Notes: generated by a model from the letters alone, not told the origin. Positions 6,745-13,768 are shown, counted from the first letter of the stretch. The stretch is DNA of 13,768 bases from Sphingomonadales bacterium UBA6174 (GCA_002422945.1 DITW01000038.1:362-14129); one strand, 5' to 3'. Numbers and translations are program-made.

Positions 6745-7830
6745 ATGATCTCGATTCCGGCTGACCGCATCGCCGCCATTCGGGCGCGGCGCGATGAGAT
6801 GCAGGCGCAAATGGCGACGGGCGATTTGCCTGCCGACCGCTTTGTCGCGATCTCCAAGGAATATGCCGAGATCGAACCTGTCGCCCAGGCGGCGGAACAG
6901 GTGCAGTTGCTGCGCGATGAGGTTGCCGGGCTGGAGGCGATCCTCGCTGACCCGGACAGCGATGCCGAGATGCGCGACATGGCGCGGGATGAATTGGAGG
7001 CGCTTAAAGTCCAATTGCCCGAGGCCGACCGGGCGCTGGCGCTCAAATTGCTGCCGCGCGATGCGGCGGATGAACGTCCGGCGATGCTGGAAATCCGCGC
7101 AGGGACGGGCGGGGACGAGGCGGCGCTGTTTGCTGGCGATTTATTCCGCATGTATGCGCGTTTTGCCGAAAATCAGGGCTGGAAGGTGGAAATCATCTCC
7201 GCCTCACCCGCGGATATGGGGGGCTATAAGGAAGTGATCGCCTCGGTGAACGGGCAGGGCGTGTTTGCCAAGCTCAAGTTCGAAAGCGGGGTCCATCGCG
7301 TCCAGCGCGTGCCGGTGACCGAATCGGGCGGGCGGATCCATACCTCTGCCGCGACCGTGGCCGTGCTGCCCGAGGCCGAGGATGTCGATGTGCAGATCGA
7401 CGACAAGGACCTGCGGATCGATGTGTTTCGGTCGTCCGGCCCGGGCGGTCAGTCGGTCAACACCACCGATAGCGCCGTGCGCATCACCCATTTGCCCTCC
7501 GGTCTTGTCGTCATCCAGCAGGATGAAAAGTCGCAGCACAAGAACAAGGCCAAGGCGATGAAGGTCCTGCGCACCCGGCTCTATGAGCTGGAGCGCGAGC
7601 GGCTGGCGAGTGCGCGGGCGGGAGAGCGCAAGTCGATGGTCGGTTCGGGCGACCGTTCGGAACGCATCCGCACCTATAATTTCCCGCAAGGCCGGGTGAC
7701 GGATCACCGCATCAACCTGACGCTGCATCGCCTGCCGGAAATTCTCGAAGGCCAGATGGACGAACTGATCGGCGCGCTGATTGCCGAGGATGAAGCGAGC
7801 CGCCTCGCCAATCTCCATGATGCTGGCTGA
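6745..7830 (+). CDS. prfA: Peptide chain release factor 1
   Basis: This 361-residue class I release factor recognises UAA and UAG and triggers peptide release on the ribosome. The PxT codon-recognition tripeptide is present as PVT (190-192, in RVQRVPVTESGGRIHTSA), which marks it as RF1 and not RF2 (SPF). The catalytic GGQ is at 234-236 in SSGPGGQSVNTTDSAVR; Q236 is the residue methylated by PrmC. The N-terminal coiled region (about 1-105) and C-terminal domain are complete. Start: ATG with AGGA (6731-6734) 10 nt upstream. Its last 14 bases overlap the start of prmC, a translationally coupled pair of modifier and target. Confidence 0.98.
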   Translation: MISIPADRIAAIRARRDEMQAQMATGDLPADRFVAISKEYAEIEPVAQAAEQVQLLRDEVAGLEAILADPDSDAEMRDMARDELEALKVQLPEADRALALKLLPRDAADERPAMLEIRAGTGGDEAALFAGDLFRMYARFAENQGWKVEIISASPADMGGYKEVIASVNGQGVFAKLKFESGVHRVQRVPVTESGGRIHTSAATVAVLPEAEDVDVQIDDKDLRIDVFRSSGPGGQSVNTTDSAVRITHLPSGLVVIQQDEKSQHKNKAKAMKVLRTRLYELERERLASARAGERKSMVGSGDRSERIRTYNFPQGRVTDHRINLTLHRLPEILEGQMDELIGALIAEDEASRLANLHDAG

Positions 7831-8677
7831 TCGCCTGCGTCAAGCGACGGACCAATTGGCGGGGGTGAGCGATACGCCCCGGCTGGATGCGGAATTATTG
7901 CTGGCCCATGCGCTGGAAATCAGCCGGGACGCGCTCTTACTCGGTGCGGCGAACGGCAGGCGGGTGCCGGAGGCATTTGAGGGACTGATCGCACGGCGGC
8001 TGGCGCATGAGCCGATCGCCTATATTCTCGGCGAGCGCGATTTCTGGACATTGAGCCTGAATGTCGGTCCCGGCGTCCTTATTCCCCGTCCGGATAGCGA
8101 GACGTTGATCGAGGCGGCAATTGCGTTTTTCAAGGACAGGCAGACGTCACCCAGATCGATTCTCGACCTTGGCACCGGGTCGGGGGCGTTGTTACTGGCG
8201 GCGCTTGATCATTGGCGACAGGCATTCGGGCTGGGGATCGATCAGTCCGAGGTGGCCCTTGGCTATGCGCGGTCCAATGCGGTGCGCAATAATATGGCGG
8301 ATCGGGTCGAGTTTCGTCTTGGCAATTGGTGCGAGGGTGTGGAGCATCGGTTCGACTTGATCCTGTGCAACCCGCCCTATGTTGAAAGCGATGCGGTGCT
8401 ATCGCCACAGGTCCACGCATTCGAGCCTGCCAGCGCATTGTTCGCGGGGCCGGACGGGCTGGATGATTATCGCATGCTGATCCCGCAATTATCCGCGCGG
8501 TTGAACGATGGCGGCGCGGCGGTGCTGGAAATCGGAGCGGGTCAGGCGGCAGATGTGACGGCGATTGCGCAGGCGGCGGGTTTTGAGGTGCAGGCGCGCA
8601 AGGATCTGGCGGGCCATGATCGCGCCCTCGTCCTGTCGCCTGTCCTTTTTTCTTGCAAAGATCGTGTAATTGGCTAA
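7817..8677 (+). CDS. prmC: Release factor glutamine methyltransferase PrmC
   Basis: This 286-residue SAM-dependent N5-glutamine methyltransferase modifies the GGQ glutamine of release factors. Signatures are an N-terminal helical domain (1-75), PRPDSE (90-95, usually PRPETE), the SAM-binding DLGTGSG (117-123) and the catalytic NPPY (185-188). The start was set at tandem ATGs (7817 and 7820) inside the 3' end of prfA; a longer frame from 7781 would overlap prfA by 50 bp and lacks homology. After the usual terminal segment GHDRALVL, about 12 extra residues (SPVLFSCKDRVIG) follow, possibly because the stop has drifted. Expression is probably coupled to prfA. Confidence 0.95.
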   Translation: MMLADRLRQATDQLAGVSDTPRLDAELLLAHALEISRDALLLGAANGRRVPEAFEGLIARRLAHEPIAYILGERDFWTLSLNVGPGVLIPRPDSETLIEAAIAFFKDRQTSPRSILDLGTGSGALLLAALDHWRQAFGLGIDQSEVALGYARSNAVRNNMADRVEFRLGNWCEGVEHRFDLILCNPPYVESDAVLSPQVHAFEPASALFAGPDGLDDYRMLIPQLSARLNDGGAAVLEIGAGQAADVTAIAQAAGFEVQARKDLAGHDRALVLSPVLFSCKDRVIG

Positions 8678-8849
8678 GCCACAGGCTCATCGGGGCGTCG
8701 ATCAGAAAATTTGATCTTAGTTGACCCGTTATGGTGTGACCAGCCCGGCCATTCGCGATAGCTGTAATGGACCTTAAAGCAGGCGCAAGCCCGTTAAAAC
8801 CGGGCATACCCCAGTTCGGCCGGATATTCGGTACTTTGGAAAGTCTGAC
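8678..8849 (+). promoter_or_regulatory. 172 bp gap before the DUF4167 gene: candidate structured 5' leader
   Basis: No gene is seen here. GATCA/TGATC (8700-8704 and 8712-8716) can form a 5 bp stem. Further down, GGC-GCAA-GCC (8782-8791, a GNRA-type loop) and GCCCG/CGGGC (8789-8793 with 8801-8805) share bases and cannot form together. CCGGATATTCGG follows near 8820-8831 as an imperfect palindrome. GGAAAG (8838-8843) is the ribosome binding site for the GTG start. TTGACC at 8721-8726 resembles a -35 box but I see no convincing -10 at the right distance. A cis-regulatory leader is inference. Confidence 0.3.
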
Positions 8850-9698
8850 GTGATCAACAATCGCCAGAATAATAACAACAACAATCGTCGTCGTAATCGT
8901 AGCGGACCTCGCCCTCAGGGCGGCGGCGGTGGTGGCAGCCATCGTCCGGAACAGGGCAATCGCATCGACAATCGCGCGCGCGGCAATGCGCCGCAGCTGC
9001 TCGAAAAATACAAGAATCTTGCGCGTGACGCCCAGATGCAGGGCGACCGGGTGATGACGGAATATTATCTCCAGTTTGCGGATCATTATTTCCGCGTGCT
9101 GGCCGATAATCGCGCCCGTTTTGAAGAGCAGCAGGCCCAACGCACACAGCGCCAGGACATGCCCGCCGAAGTCGAAGGCGTGGCCATGGGGGTTGAAGGC
9201 GAACCGATCAACCTGTCGATGGGCCATCAGCAATCATCCGATGATGATGACGGTGAGTCTGCCGATGACGGCATGATGTCGGGTGATGATCGCCCGCGCG
9301 ACAATCGCCAGCGTGACGATCGTCCCCGTGACGATCGCCAGCGCGATCAGCGTCCGCGTGACGACCGTCCCCGTGATGATCGCCCCCGTGAAGATCGCCC
9401 GCGCGCGCAACGTCCGCGTCAGGATGAACGCGACATGGGTGACGCACAGGCCGAACCTTTCGCACCCGCGCCGCGCCCTGCTGCTGCCCCACGTCCGGCA
9501 GCGCGTCCTGCGCCCCGTGCGACAGCGCGTGCCGTGCGTCCGGTGGAAGTTGATGAAGCGCCCGCTCGGATCGACATGGCGGCATTGCCCCCGGCGATTA
9601 ACGATGCGGTGGAACCGACCGGTGGCGAGGATGCGCCTGCACCGCGTCGTCGCGGTCGTCCGCGTCGGGTTGTCAGCGAAGTGGGCGGGGACGTCTGA
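8850..9698 (+). CDS. DUF4167 domain protein, low-complexity, probably nucleic-acid binding
   Basis: This 282-residue protein has four parts. The first is a tail rich in Asn, Arg and Gly with six consecutive Asn (7-12) and six Gly (24-29). The second is the conserved DUF4167 core (about 40-95), including QLLEKYKNLARDAQMQGDR and YYLQFADHYFRVL. The third is an acidic linker followed by nine charged pentads of DDRPR type (146-190). The fourth is an Ala/Pro/Arg-rich tail with an AT-hook-like RRRGRPRR (266-273). The start is GTG at 8850 with GGAAAG 6 nt upstream. In other alphaproteobacteria a DUF4167 gene also follows prmC, which supports the call. Function is unknown to me. The RG/RR-rich ends suggest RNA or DNA binding (inference), and most of the protein outside the core is probably disordered. 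A strong terminator follows 36 bp after the stop. Confidence 0.9.
   Translation: MINNRQNNNNNNRRRNRSGPRPQGGGGGGSHRPEQGNRIDNRARGNAPQLLEKYKNLARDAQMQGDRVMTEYYLQFADHYFRVLADNRARFEEQQAQRTQRQDMPAEVEGVAMGVEGEPINLSMGHQQSSDDDDGESADDGMMSGDDRPRDNRQRDDRPRDDRQRDQRPRDDRPRDDRPREDRPRAQRPRQDERDMGDAQAEPFAPAPRPAAAPRPAARPAPRATARAVRPVEVDEAPARIDMAALPPAINDAVEPTGGEDAPAPRRRGRPRRVVSEVGGDV
9285..9419 (+). repeat. 15-bp-period minisatellite encoding nine DDRPR-type pentads
   Basis: Nine in-frame 15-nt units encode DDRPR, DNRQR, DDRPR, DDRQR, DQRPR, DDRPR, DDRPR, EDRPR and AQRPR. A typical unit reads GATGATCGCCCGCGC-like. The units have diverged mainly at third positions and at the Pro/Gln codon, so the array is not freshly expanded, but the exact 15-nt register makes copy-number change by slippage or recombination possible without frameshift. 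Confidence 0.85.
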
Positions 9699-9734
9699 TC
9701 GCCGCCTGACACCAATGCAGATGGCATGATAAAT

Positions 9735-9774
9735 GAGCCAGCGATCGACCCTGATCGCTGGCTCGTTTTGTTTT
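9735..9774 (+). terminator. Intrinsic terminator of the DUF4167 gene, shared with convergent chrA
   Basis: A perfect 12 bp stem GAGCCAGCGATC (9735-9746) / GATCGCTGGCTC (9753-9764) with a 6-nt loop is followed by GTTTTGTTTT (9765-9774). It lies 36 bp past the DUF4167 stop. The T-tract runs into the chrA stop codon (9773-9775). Read on the minus strand, the stem is followed by ATTTAT, so it may also terminate chrA, less strongly. Confidence 0.93.
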
Positions 9775-11092
9775 AGACGATCAACTTGAGGCCAAGGCCC
9801 GACAGGCCGCAGATCGTCAACACGGTGACGACCCCGGTCTTACGCCAGAACAACAGCACCCCGGCGAGCAGGGCAAGGCCGAGCGCGGCCATATCCAGCG
9901 ACGACAATTTCGGCACGGCCATGTGCAGCGGGCCGATGGCGATTTTTGTCTCTTGCGCGAACAGCACATGGAGCGCGAACCATAAGGCGAGATTGGCGAT
10001 CACCCCGACGACGGCGGCGGTGACGGCGGCAAGGCCGCCTTGCAGCCGCCGCGCATGTTCGAGCCGCTCCATCCAAGGCGCGAAGGTGAATATCCACATG
10101 AAACACGGCGCGAACGTTACCCATGTCGTGATGGTCGCGCCCAACACTCCGGCCAGCAGTGGCGAAAACGGGTCGGGCGCGCGCCATGCGGCGAGAAAGC
10201 CGACGAACTGCGTCACCATGATCAGCGGGCCGGGCGTCGTTTCCGCCAGCCCAAGGCCGTCGCCCATTTCGCCGGGCGCCAGCCATTGCCAATGCTGGAC
10301 GGCCTCCTGCGCCATATAGGCAAGGACCGCATAGGCCCCGCCAAAGGTCATGACCGCAAGCTTGCTGAAGAAGCCGGCGATCTGGAACAGCACATGATCC
10401 GGGCCGAGCCATAACAGGATCGCGACAACCGGGGTCGCCCAAATGACCAGCCACAATGCAATCGTGCGCCATGTCGTCGTCCATAATGAAATGGCGGGCG
10501 TGAGAGTGGGCGTTTCCGGCGCATGGACGTGCAAGAGGCTGGGCCGCCATGACGTCACGAATATGCCGATGGCGCCCGCGCCCAAGACGATCAACGGAAA
10601 GGGCAGGTTGAAAATGAACAGCCCGATAAAGGCCGCCACCGCAAGCCAGCGGCTGAACCCGGTTTTAAGCGCGCGTCCGGCCATGCGGGTCAAAGCCTGC
10701 ACCACCAGCGCCAGCACCGCCGCCTTGATACCCAGGAACAGCGCCGAAAACCAATGCGCGCCCGATACAGCGACATATAGCAGCGACAATGCCAGCATCA
10801 CCAACGCGCCGGGCAGGACAAACAACATCCCCGCCGCCAGCCCACCGCGCGCGCCATGCAATTTCCACCCGATCCATGTCGCGAGTTGCTGCGCCTCCGG
10901 CCCCGGCAGGAGGTGGCAGAAATTGAGCGCGCGCAGATATTGCCCCTCATCGACCCAGCGACGATCATCGACAATTTCGCGGTGCATCAGGGCGATTTGC
11001 CCGGCAGGCCCGCCGAAGCTGAGGCAGCCGATGCGCGCAAAGACGCGGATCAGTTCGCGCAAAGTTGGAGTGGGAACAGGTTCGGAATTCAT
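9773..11092 (-). CDS. chrA: Chromate transporter ChrA (CHR family, two-domain form)
   Basis: This 439-residue membrane protein contains two homologous CHR domains, the long form of the family. The first has RIGCLSFGGPAGQIALMHRE (20-39) and LLPGPEAQQLA (61-71). The second has KLAVMTFGGAYAVLAYMAQE (244-263) and TPGPLIMVTQFVGF (286-299). Many hydrophobic segments indicate about ten membrane helices in the inner membrane. Family members export chromate, driven by the membrane potential or proton gradient, giving chromate resistance. Two ATGs are possible, 11104 and 11092. I prefer 11092 because GGGGTG lies just upstream of it while the first ATG has no ribosome binding site. No ChrB regulator is visible nearby; the gene stands alone, divergent from the aminopeptidase gene and convergent with the DUF4167 gene. 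Confidence 0.93.
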   Translation of the reverse strand: MNSEPVPTPTLRELIRVFARIGCLSFGGPAGQIALMHREIVDDRRWVDEGQYLRALNFCHLLPGPEAQQLATWIGWKLHGARGGLAAGMLFVLPGALVMLALSLLYVAVSGAHWFSALFLGIKAAVLALVVQALTRMAGRALKTGFSRWLAVAAFIGLFIFNLPFPLIVLGAGAIGIFVTSWRPSLLHVHAPETPTLTPAISLWTTTWRTIALWLVIWATPVVAILLWLGPDHVLFQIAGFFSKLAVMTFGGAYAVLAYMAQEAVQHWQWLAPGEMGDGLGLAETTPGPLIMVTQFVGFLAAWRAPDPFSPLLAGVLGATITTWVTFAPCFMWIFTFAPWMERLEHARRLQGGLAAVTAAVVGVIANLALWFALHVLFAQETKIAIGPLHMAVPKLSSLDMAALGLALLAGVLLFWRKTGVVTVLTICGLSGLGLKLIV

Positions 11093-11119
11093 GCAACACC
11101 CCATATCATGCGCCGGACC

Positions 11120-11148
11120 ATATCGCCCGCGCGCATAGAATAGAGCAA
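11120..11148 (-). promoter_or_regulatory. Candidate chrA promoter (TTGCTC-N17-CGATAT)
   Basis: On the minus strand, TTGCTC (11148-11143) and CGATAT (11125-11120) are 17 nt apart. The predicted transcript starts near 11113, giving a leader of about 20 nt that contains the GGGG ribosome binding site of the preferred ATG. Called by eye. Confidence 0.4.
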
Positions 11149-11166
11149 CGCTTGGGCGGGGTGCCT

Positions 11167-11202
11167 GACCGGGAGGCTGCCTGATCCCGGTCCGACTTTT
11201 TT
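11167..11202 (+). terminator. Orphan intrinsic terminator (or attenuator) upstream of the aminopeptidase gene
   Basis: GACCGGGA (11167-11174) pairs perfectly with TCCCGGTC (11185-11192) around a 10-nt loop. CGAC and six T (11197-11202) follow. This reads as a plus-strand terminator, yet the only upstream gene within 1.3 kb is chrA, which runs the other way. A TAGAAT box at 11136-11141 could start a transcript near 11148 that would end here after about 55 nt. Confidence 0.6.
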
Positions 11203-11229
11203 GCCGCCAAACTGCATGTCCGTCAATAT
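11201..11229 (+). promoter_or_regulatory. Weak candidate promoter for the aminopeptidase gene (TTGCCG-N17-CAATAT)
   Basis: TTGCCG (11201-11206) and CAATAT (11224-11229) have 17 nt spacing and lie downstream of the orphan terminator, so transcription from here would escape it. The -35 box overlaps the terminator T-run. The match is modest. Confidence 0.28.
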
Positions 11230-11260
11230 CTCTGGCCCGCAGCTTGATCTTGTAAAGGCC

Positions 11261-11275
11261 AAGGGTCTATCCCTT
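11261..11275 (+). promoter_or_regulatory. Hairpin covering the likely ribosome binding site of the aminopeptidase gene
   Basis: AAGGG (11261-11265) pairs with CCCTT (11271-11275) around TCTAT. AAGGG is the only Shine-Dalgarno-like sequence before the ATG at 11280 and is 14 nt away, longer than usual. The hairpin would hide the site and, if looped out, change the spacing. The effect on translation is inference. Confidence 0.35.
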
Positions 11276-11279
11276 GTGC

Positions 11280-12695
11280 ATGACAGATTTTATTGCCCGC
11301 TTGCCCAGCCTGATCCAGCCCGATCGCGGACAGCCCGCCACCCGGCTTCATATCATCGACAAGGCCGGATTCGACCAATGGCTGGCCGGGGCGTCAGATA
11401 TGCAGCGCAGCCTTGCGCGGGCGGTGGATTTCAAGGGCAAGGATGGGCAGATGCTGATCCTGCCCGGCGAACAATCGGACCAGATTGTCGCGGTGCTGGG
11501 GGTGGAAAATGCGGCGAAGCTTGGCTGTTGGAGCCTTGCTAAGCCGGTGGCTGCTTTGCCCGAAGGTGTCTATCGACTGGCCGAAGGCGTAACCATTGGC
11601 GATGCGATGCTGGGCTGGCTGCTCGGCCAATATCGGTTTGATCGCTATCGCAAGCCCGGCGATCCGCCGAAAGAACGGGTATTGCTGACCCCCGAACCGG
11701 CGAAGATCGAGGCGCAATTGGGTTTGGCGCGGGCGGTGGCCAAGGTGCGCGATCTGGTGAATACGCCGGCTCAGGACATGGGGCCGGCGATGCTGGAAAA
11801 GGCAGCGGAGACACTCGCGACCGCATTCGGTGCGAGCCTTGTCGTGACGCGCGGCGATGCGTTGACGCAGGAATATCCGATGGTAGCCGCCGTGGGTCGG
11901 GCGGCGGCTGCGGTGCATGCGCCGCGCATGATCGAATTGTGCTGGGGCGATCCGGCGCATCCGGTGGTGGCGATCATCGGCAAGGGCGTGTGCTTTGATT
12001 CCGGCGGGTTGGACATCAAGCCCAGTTCGGCGATGCGCTTGATGAAAAAGGACATGGGCGGCGCGGCCCATGCGCTCGCGCTCGCAGAGTTGATCATGGC
12101 CAATCGCCTGCCGGTGCGGTTGCTCCTCTTGGTGCCAGCGGTTGAAAATGCGGTGTCGGGCAATGCGATGCGCCCCGGCGATGTGTTGACCAGCCGCAAG
12201 GGCCTGACGGTCGAGATCGGCAATACCGATGCCGAGGGGCGATTGGTGCTGGCCGATGCGTTGACCCGGGCTGGCGAATTGGCGGCGCGGCTGGTGATTG
12301 ATTTCGCGACCCTGACCGGCGCGGCGCGAGTGGCGCTTGGTCCCGATTTGCCCGCGATGTTCGCCAATGACGATGAGTTGGCGGGGCAGTTGGCGGCGGT
12401 GGGGTTGGAAGTGGACGATCCGGTCTGGCGGCTGCCGTTGCACAAACCCTATGCGACGATGATCAAATCCGACATCGCCGATATCAACAATGCGGGCGAG
12501 GGCGGCATGGCGGGGGCGATCACGGCGGCGCTGTTTCTCGAAAAATTCGTGGGCGAGGGCGTTTTATGGGCGCATCTCGATACATTCGCATGGCGTAGCA
12601 CGGCCAAGCCGGGCCGGCCCAAGGGCGGCGATGCGCTAGGTTTGCGGGCGGTCTGGCGGATGTTGCAGGGGCAGTTCGGGGCGAATGCCCCCTGA
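11280..12695 (+). CDS. Leucyl aminopeptidase, peptidase family M17
   Basis: This 471-residue cytosolic metallo-aminopeptidase of the PepA/LAP family removes N-terminal residues from peptides using two metal ions in a hexamer (family knowledge). All catalytic and metal positions are present: K235, D240, D258, D317 and E319 as ligands, and K247 and R321 in catalysis, in GKGVCFDSGGLDIKPSS, MKKDMGGAA and NTDAEGR. Each is 35 residues lower than its E. coli PepA counterpart, reflecting a shorter N-terminal domain. Start: ATG 11280 preferred over an in-frame TTG at 11274, because homology begins MTDFI. E. coli PepA also binds DNA in Xer recombination and carAB control; the reduced N-terminal domain gives no support for that role here. 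It is divergent from chrA, and argS follows after 104 bp. Confidence 0.95.
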   Translation: MTDFIARLPSLIQPDRGQPATRLHIIDKAGFDQWLAGASDMQRSLARAVDFKGKDGQMLILPGEQSDQIVAVLGVENAAKLGCWSLAKPVAALPEGVYRLAEGVTIGDAMLGWLLGQYRFDRYRKPGDPPKERVLLTPEPAKIEAQLGLARAVAKVRDLVNTPAQDMGPAMLEKAAETLATAFGASLVVTRGDALTQEYPMVAAVGRAAAAVHAPRMIELCWGDPAHPVVAIIGKGVCFDSGGLDIKPSSAMRLMKKDMGGAAHALALAELIMANRLPVRLLLLVPAVENAVSGNAMRPGDVLTSRKGLTVEIGNTDAEGRLVLADALTRAGELAARLVIDFATLTGAARVALGPDLPAMFANDDELAGQLAAVGLEVDDPVWRLPLHKPYATMIKSDIADINNAGEGGMAGAITAALFLEKFVGEGVLWAHLDTFAWRSTAKPGRPKGGDALGLRAVWRMLQGQFGANAP

Positions 12696-12754
12696 TCGCC
12701 TGATTCACTGGCCCATCCCCCTTTCCCTTATCGCGCAGTTTCCGCTATGGGCCG

Positions 12755-12779
12755 GGGCATATGCGGGCGGCATGCGCCC
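12755..12779. repeat. Imperfect inverted repeat upstream of argS
   Basis: GGGCATATGC (12755-12764) and GCATGCGCCC (12770-12779) pair at 8 of 10 positions around GGGCG. No T-run follows, so termination of the aminopeptidase transcript is doubtful; an argS leader hairpin or operator is possible. The rest of the 104 bp gap shows only a weak CTATGG (12746-12751) -10-like box. Confidence 0.3.
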
Positions 12780-12799
12780 TTGATTGGAAAGACTTTGCT

Positions 12800-13768
12800 G
12801 TGAAGACCCTTTTTGCCCGTTTCGCCGTGCATCTTGATGCGGTGCTCGATCAACTCGAAGCGGAGGGTGCATTGCCCGCCGGGCTGAAGCGTGCGGCCAT
12901 CACGGTGGAACCACCGCGCGATGCGACGCATGGCGATATGTCGACCAATGCGGCAATGGTGCTGGCCAAGGGCGCAGGCACGAATCCGCGCGCTTTGGCG
13001 GCGCTGATCGGCCCGAAGCTGGAGGCGCTGGATGGCGTCGTGGCGGTCGAGATTGCCGGGCCGGGCTTTATCAACTGGCGCTTGTCGGATGGCGTCTGGC
13101 GGGATGAGCTGGCGCTGGTGCAGCGTCTGGCCAATGAATATGGGCGTTCGGCTGTCGGCGCAGGTCGTCGGGCCAATGTCGAATATGTGTCCGCCAACCC
13201 GACGGGGCCGATGCACATGGGCCATTGTCGTGGCGCGGTGGTCGGTGATGCGCTGGCCAATCTGTTGGCCTATGCGAGCTTTCAGGTCACGCGCGAATAT
13301 TATGTCAATGATGCGGGCGGGCAGGTCGATGTCCTCGCCCGCTCAGCGCATTTGCGCTATCGCGAGGCATTGGGCGAAGAGATCGATGCGATCCCGGAAG
13401 GCCTGTATCCGGGTGAATATCTGATCCCGGTCGGCCAGCATCTGGCGACCGAATATGGCACCAAATTCGTGGGCCGTCCGGACAGCGAATGGCTGATCCT
13501 GTTCCGTGAAACAGCGGTGGCGATGATGATGGAGATGATCCGCGCTGATCTGGCGCTGCTCGGCATCCATCATGATGTGTTTACCTCGGAAGCGACGATC
13601 CAGCGCGAAAAGCTGCCAGAAGCGGCGGAACGCTGGCTGCGCGTCAACGATCTTGTCTATGATGGTGTGCTGGAGGCCCCGAAAGGCGAAACCCCGGAAG
13701 ATTGGGAGCCGGTCGAACTGCCCTTGTTCCGTTCTACCAAATTCGGCGACGATCAGGATCGCCCGATC
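12800..13768 (+). CDS. argS: Arginine--tRNA ligase, 3' part beyond window edge
   Basis: The frame is open to the last base, giving 323 residues of a protein that is usually about 575. It is a class I synthetase charging tRNA-Arg. The N-terminal additional domain is complete, with VEPPRDATHGDMSTNAAM (36-53). NPTGPMHMGH (133-142) contains the HIGH-type ATP site as HMGH, and YYVNDAGGQ (167-175) follows, typical of ArgS. The KMSK loop and anticodon domain would lie outside the window. The start is GTG at 12800, with GGAAAG (12786-12791) about 8 nt upstream. In other alphaproteobacteria argS is often followed by an SPOR-domain gene, which could be checked downstream. Confidence 0.96.
   Translation, partial: MKTLFARFAVHLDAVLDQLEAEGALPAGLKRAAITVEPPRDATHGDMSTNAAMVLAKGAGTNPRALAALIGPKLEALDGVVAVEIAGPGFINWRLSDGVWRDELALVQRLANEYGRSAVGAGRRANVEYVSANPTGPMHMGHCRGAVVGDALANLLAYASFQVTREYYVNDAGGQVDVLARSAHLRYREALGEEIDAIPEGLYPGEYLIPVGQHLATEYGTKFVGRPDSEWLILFRETAVAMMMEMIRADLALLGIHHDVFTSEATIQREKLPEAAERWLRVNDLVYDGVLEAPKGETPEDWEPVELPLFRSTKFGDDQDRPI

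Noticed and set aside
6576..7151. A minus-strand frame ending in an ELVSAS...KQVQGD-type peptide
   Set aside because: That peptide is the translation of the REPIN-like repeat, and the rest is antisense to prfA, so it is a typical false gene call.
8130..9233. A 367-codon minus-strand open frame across prmC and the DUF4167 gene
   Set aside because: It spans two well-supported plus-strand genes and their gap. The product is low complexity (Pro/Arg-rich) with no domain.
11089..11136. A 15-codon leader-peptide-like frame (MRAGDMVRRMIWGVA) whose TGA overlaps the chrA ATG
   Set aside because: It has no ribosome binding site, and the likely chrA transcript start (near 11113) lies inside it, so it would not be translated.
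11394..12443. A 349-codon minus-strand open frame opposite the aminopeptidase gene
   Set aside because: It is antisense to a fully conserved M17 active site; no homology signal was seen.

Overview
This window looks like chromosomal DNA from an alphaproteobacterium, most likely a member of the Sphingomonadales. The DNA is GC-rich. The block bolA / J-domain gene / cobS and the block prfA / prmC / DUF4167 gene are arrangements I know from alphaproteobacteria. The protein sequences and the palindromic intergenic repeat between hisS and prfA fit sphingomonads best. I see no phage, insertion sequence, CRISPR array, tRNA or rRNA. Most of the content is core or housekeeping genes.

Left part (1-3169). 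A partial cobS (AAA+ subunit, C-terminus beyond the window edge) and a J-domain co-chaperone gene lie on the minus strand. bolA is divergent from the J-domain gene, with only 27 bp between their start codons. selO (protein AMPylase, minus strand) converges on bolA with a 6 bp gap.

Middle part (3170-9775). Divergent from selO, the plus strand carries an alpha/beta hydrolase gene and a GT4 glycosyltransferase gene 13 bp apart, then hisS. A REPIN-like inverted doublet follows. Next come prfA and prmC, which overlap by 14 bp: release factor 1 and the methyltransferase that modifies its GGQ glutamine. A 172 bp leader with alternative hairpins precedes a DUF4167 gene containing a 15 bp-period pentapeptide repeat. 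That gene ends in a textbook intrinsic terminator, shared with the convergent chrA.

Right part (9773-13768). chrA (chromate transporter, minus strand) is divergent from an M17 leucyl aminopeptidase gene. The space between them holds an intrinsic terminator with no obvious gene to terminate. The 5' part of argS runs off the right edge.

I do not find a convincing new multi-gene system. The best leads are small: (1) the REPIN-like doublet with stem-preserving changes; (2) the orphan terminator upstream of the aminopeptidase, suggesting a short RNA or attenuator; (3) the low-complexity DUF4167 protein with its minisatellite and structured leader; (4) the J-protein / CobS / BolA block with a probably near-leaderless bolA.
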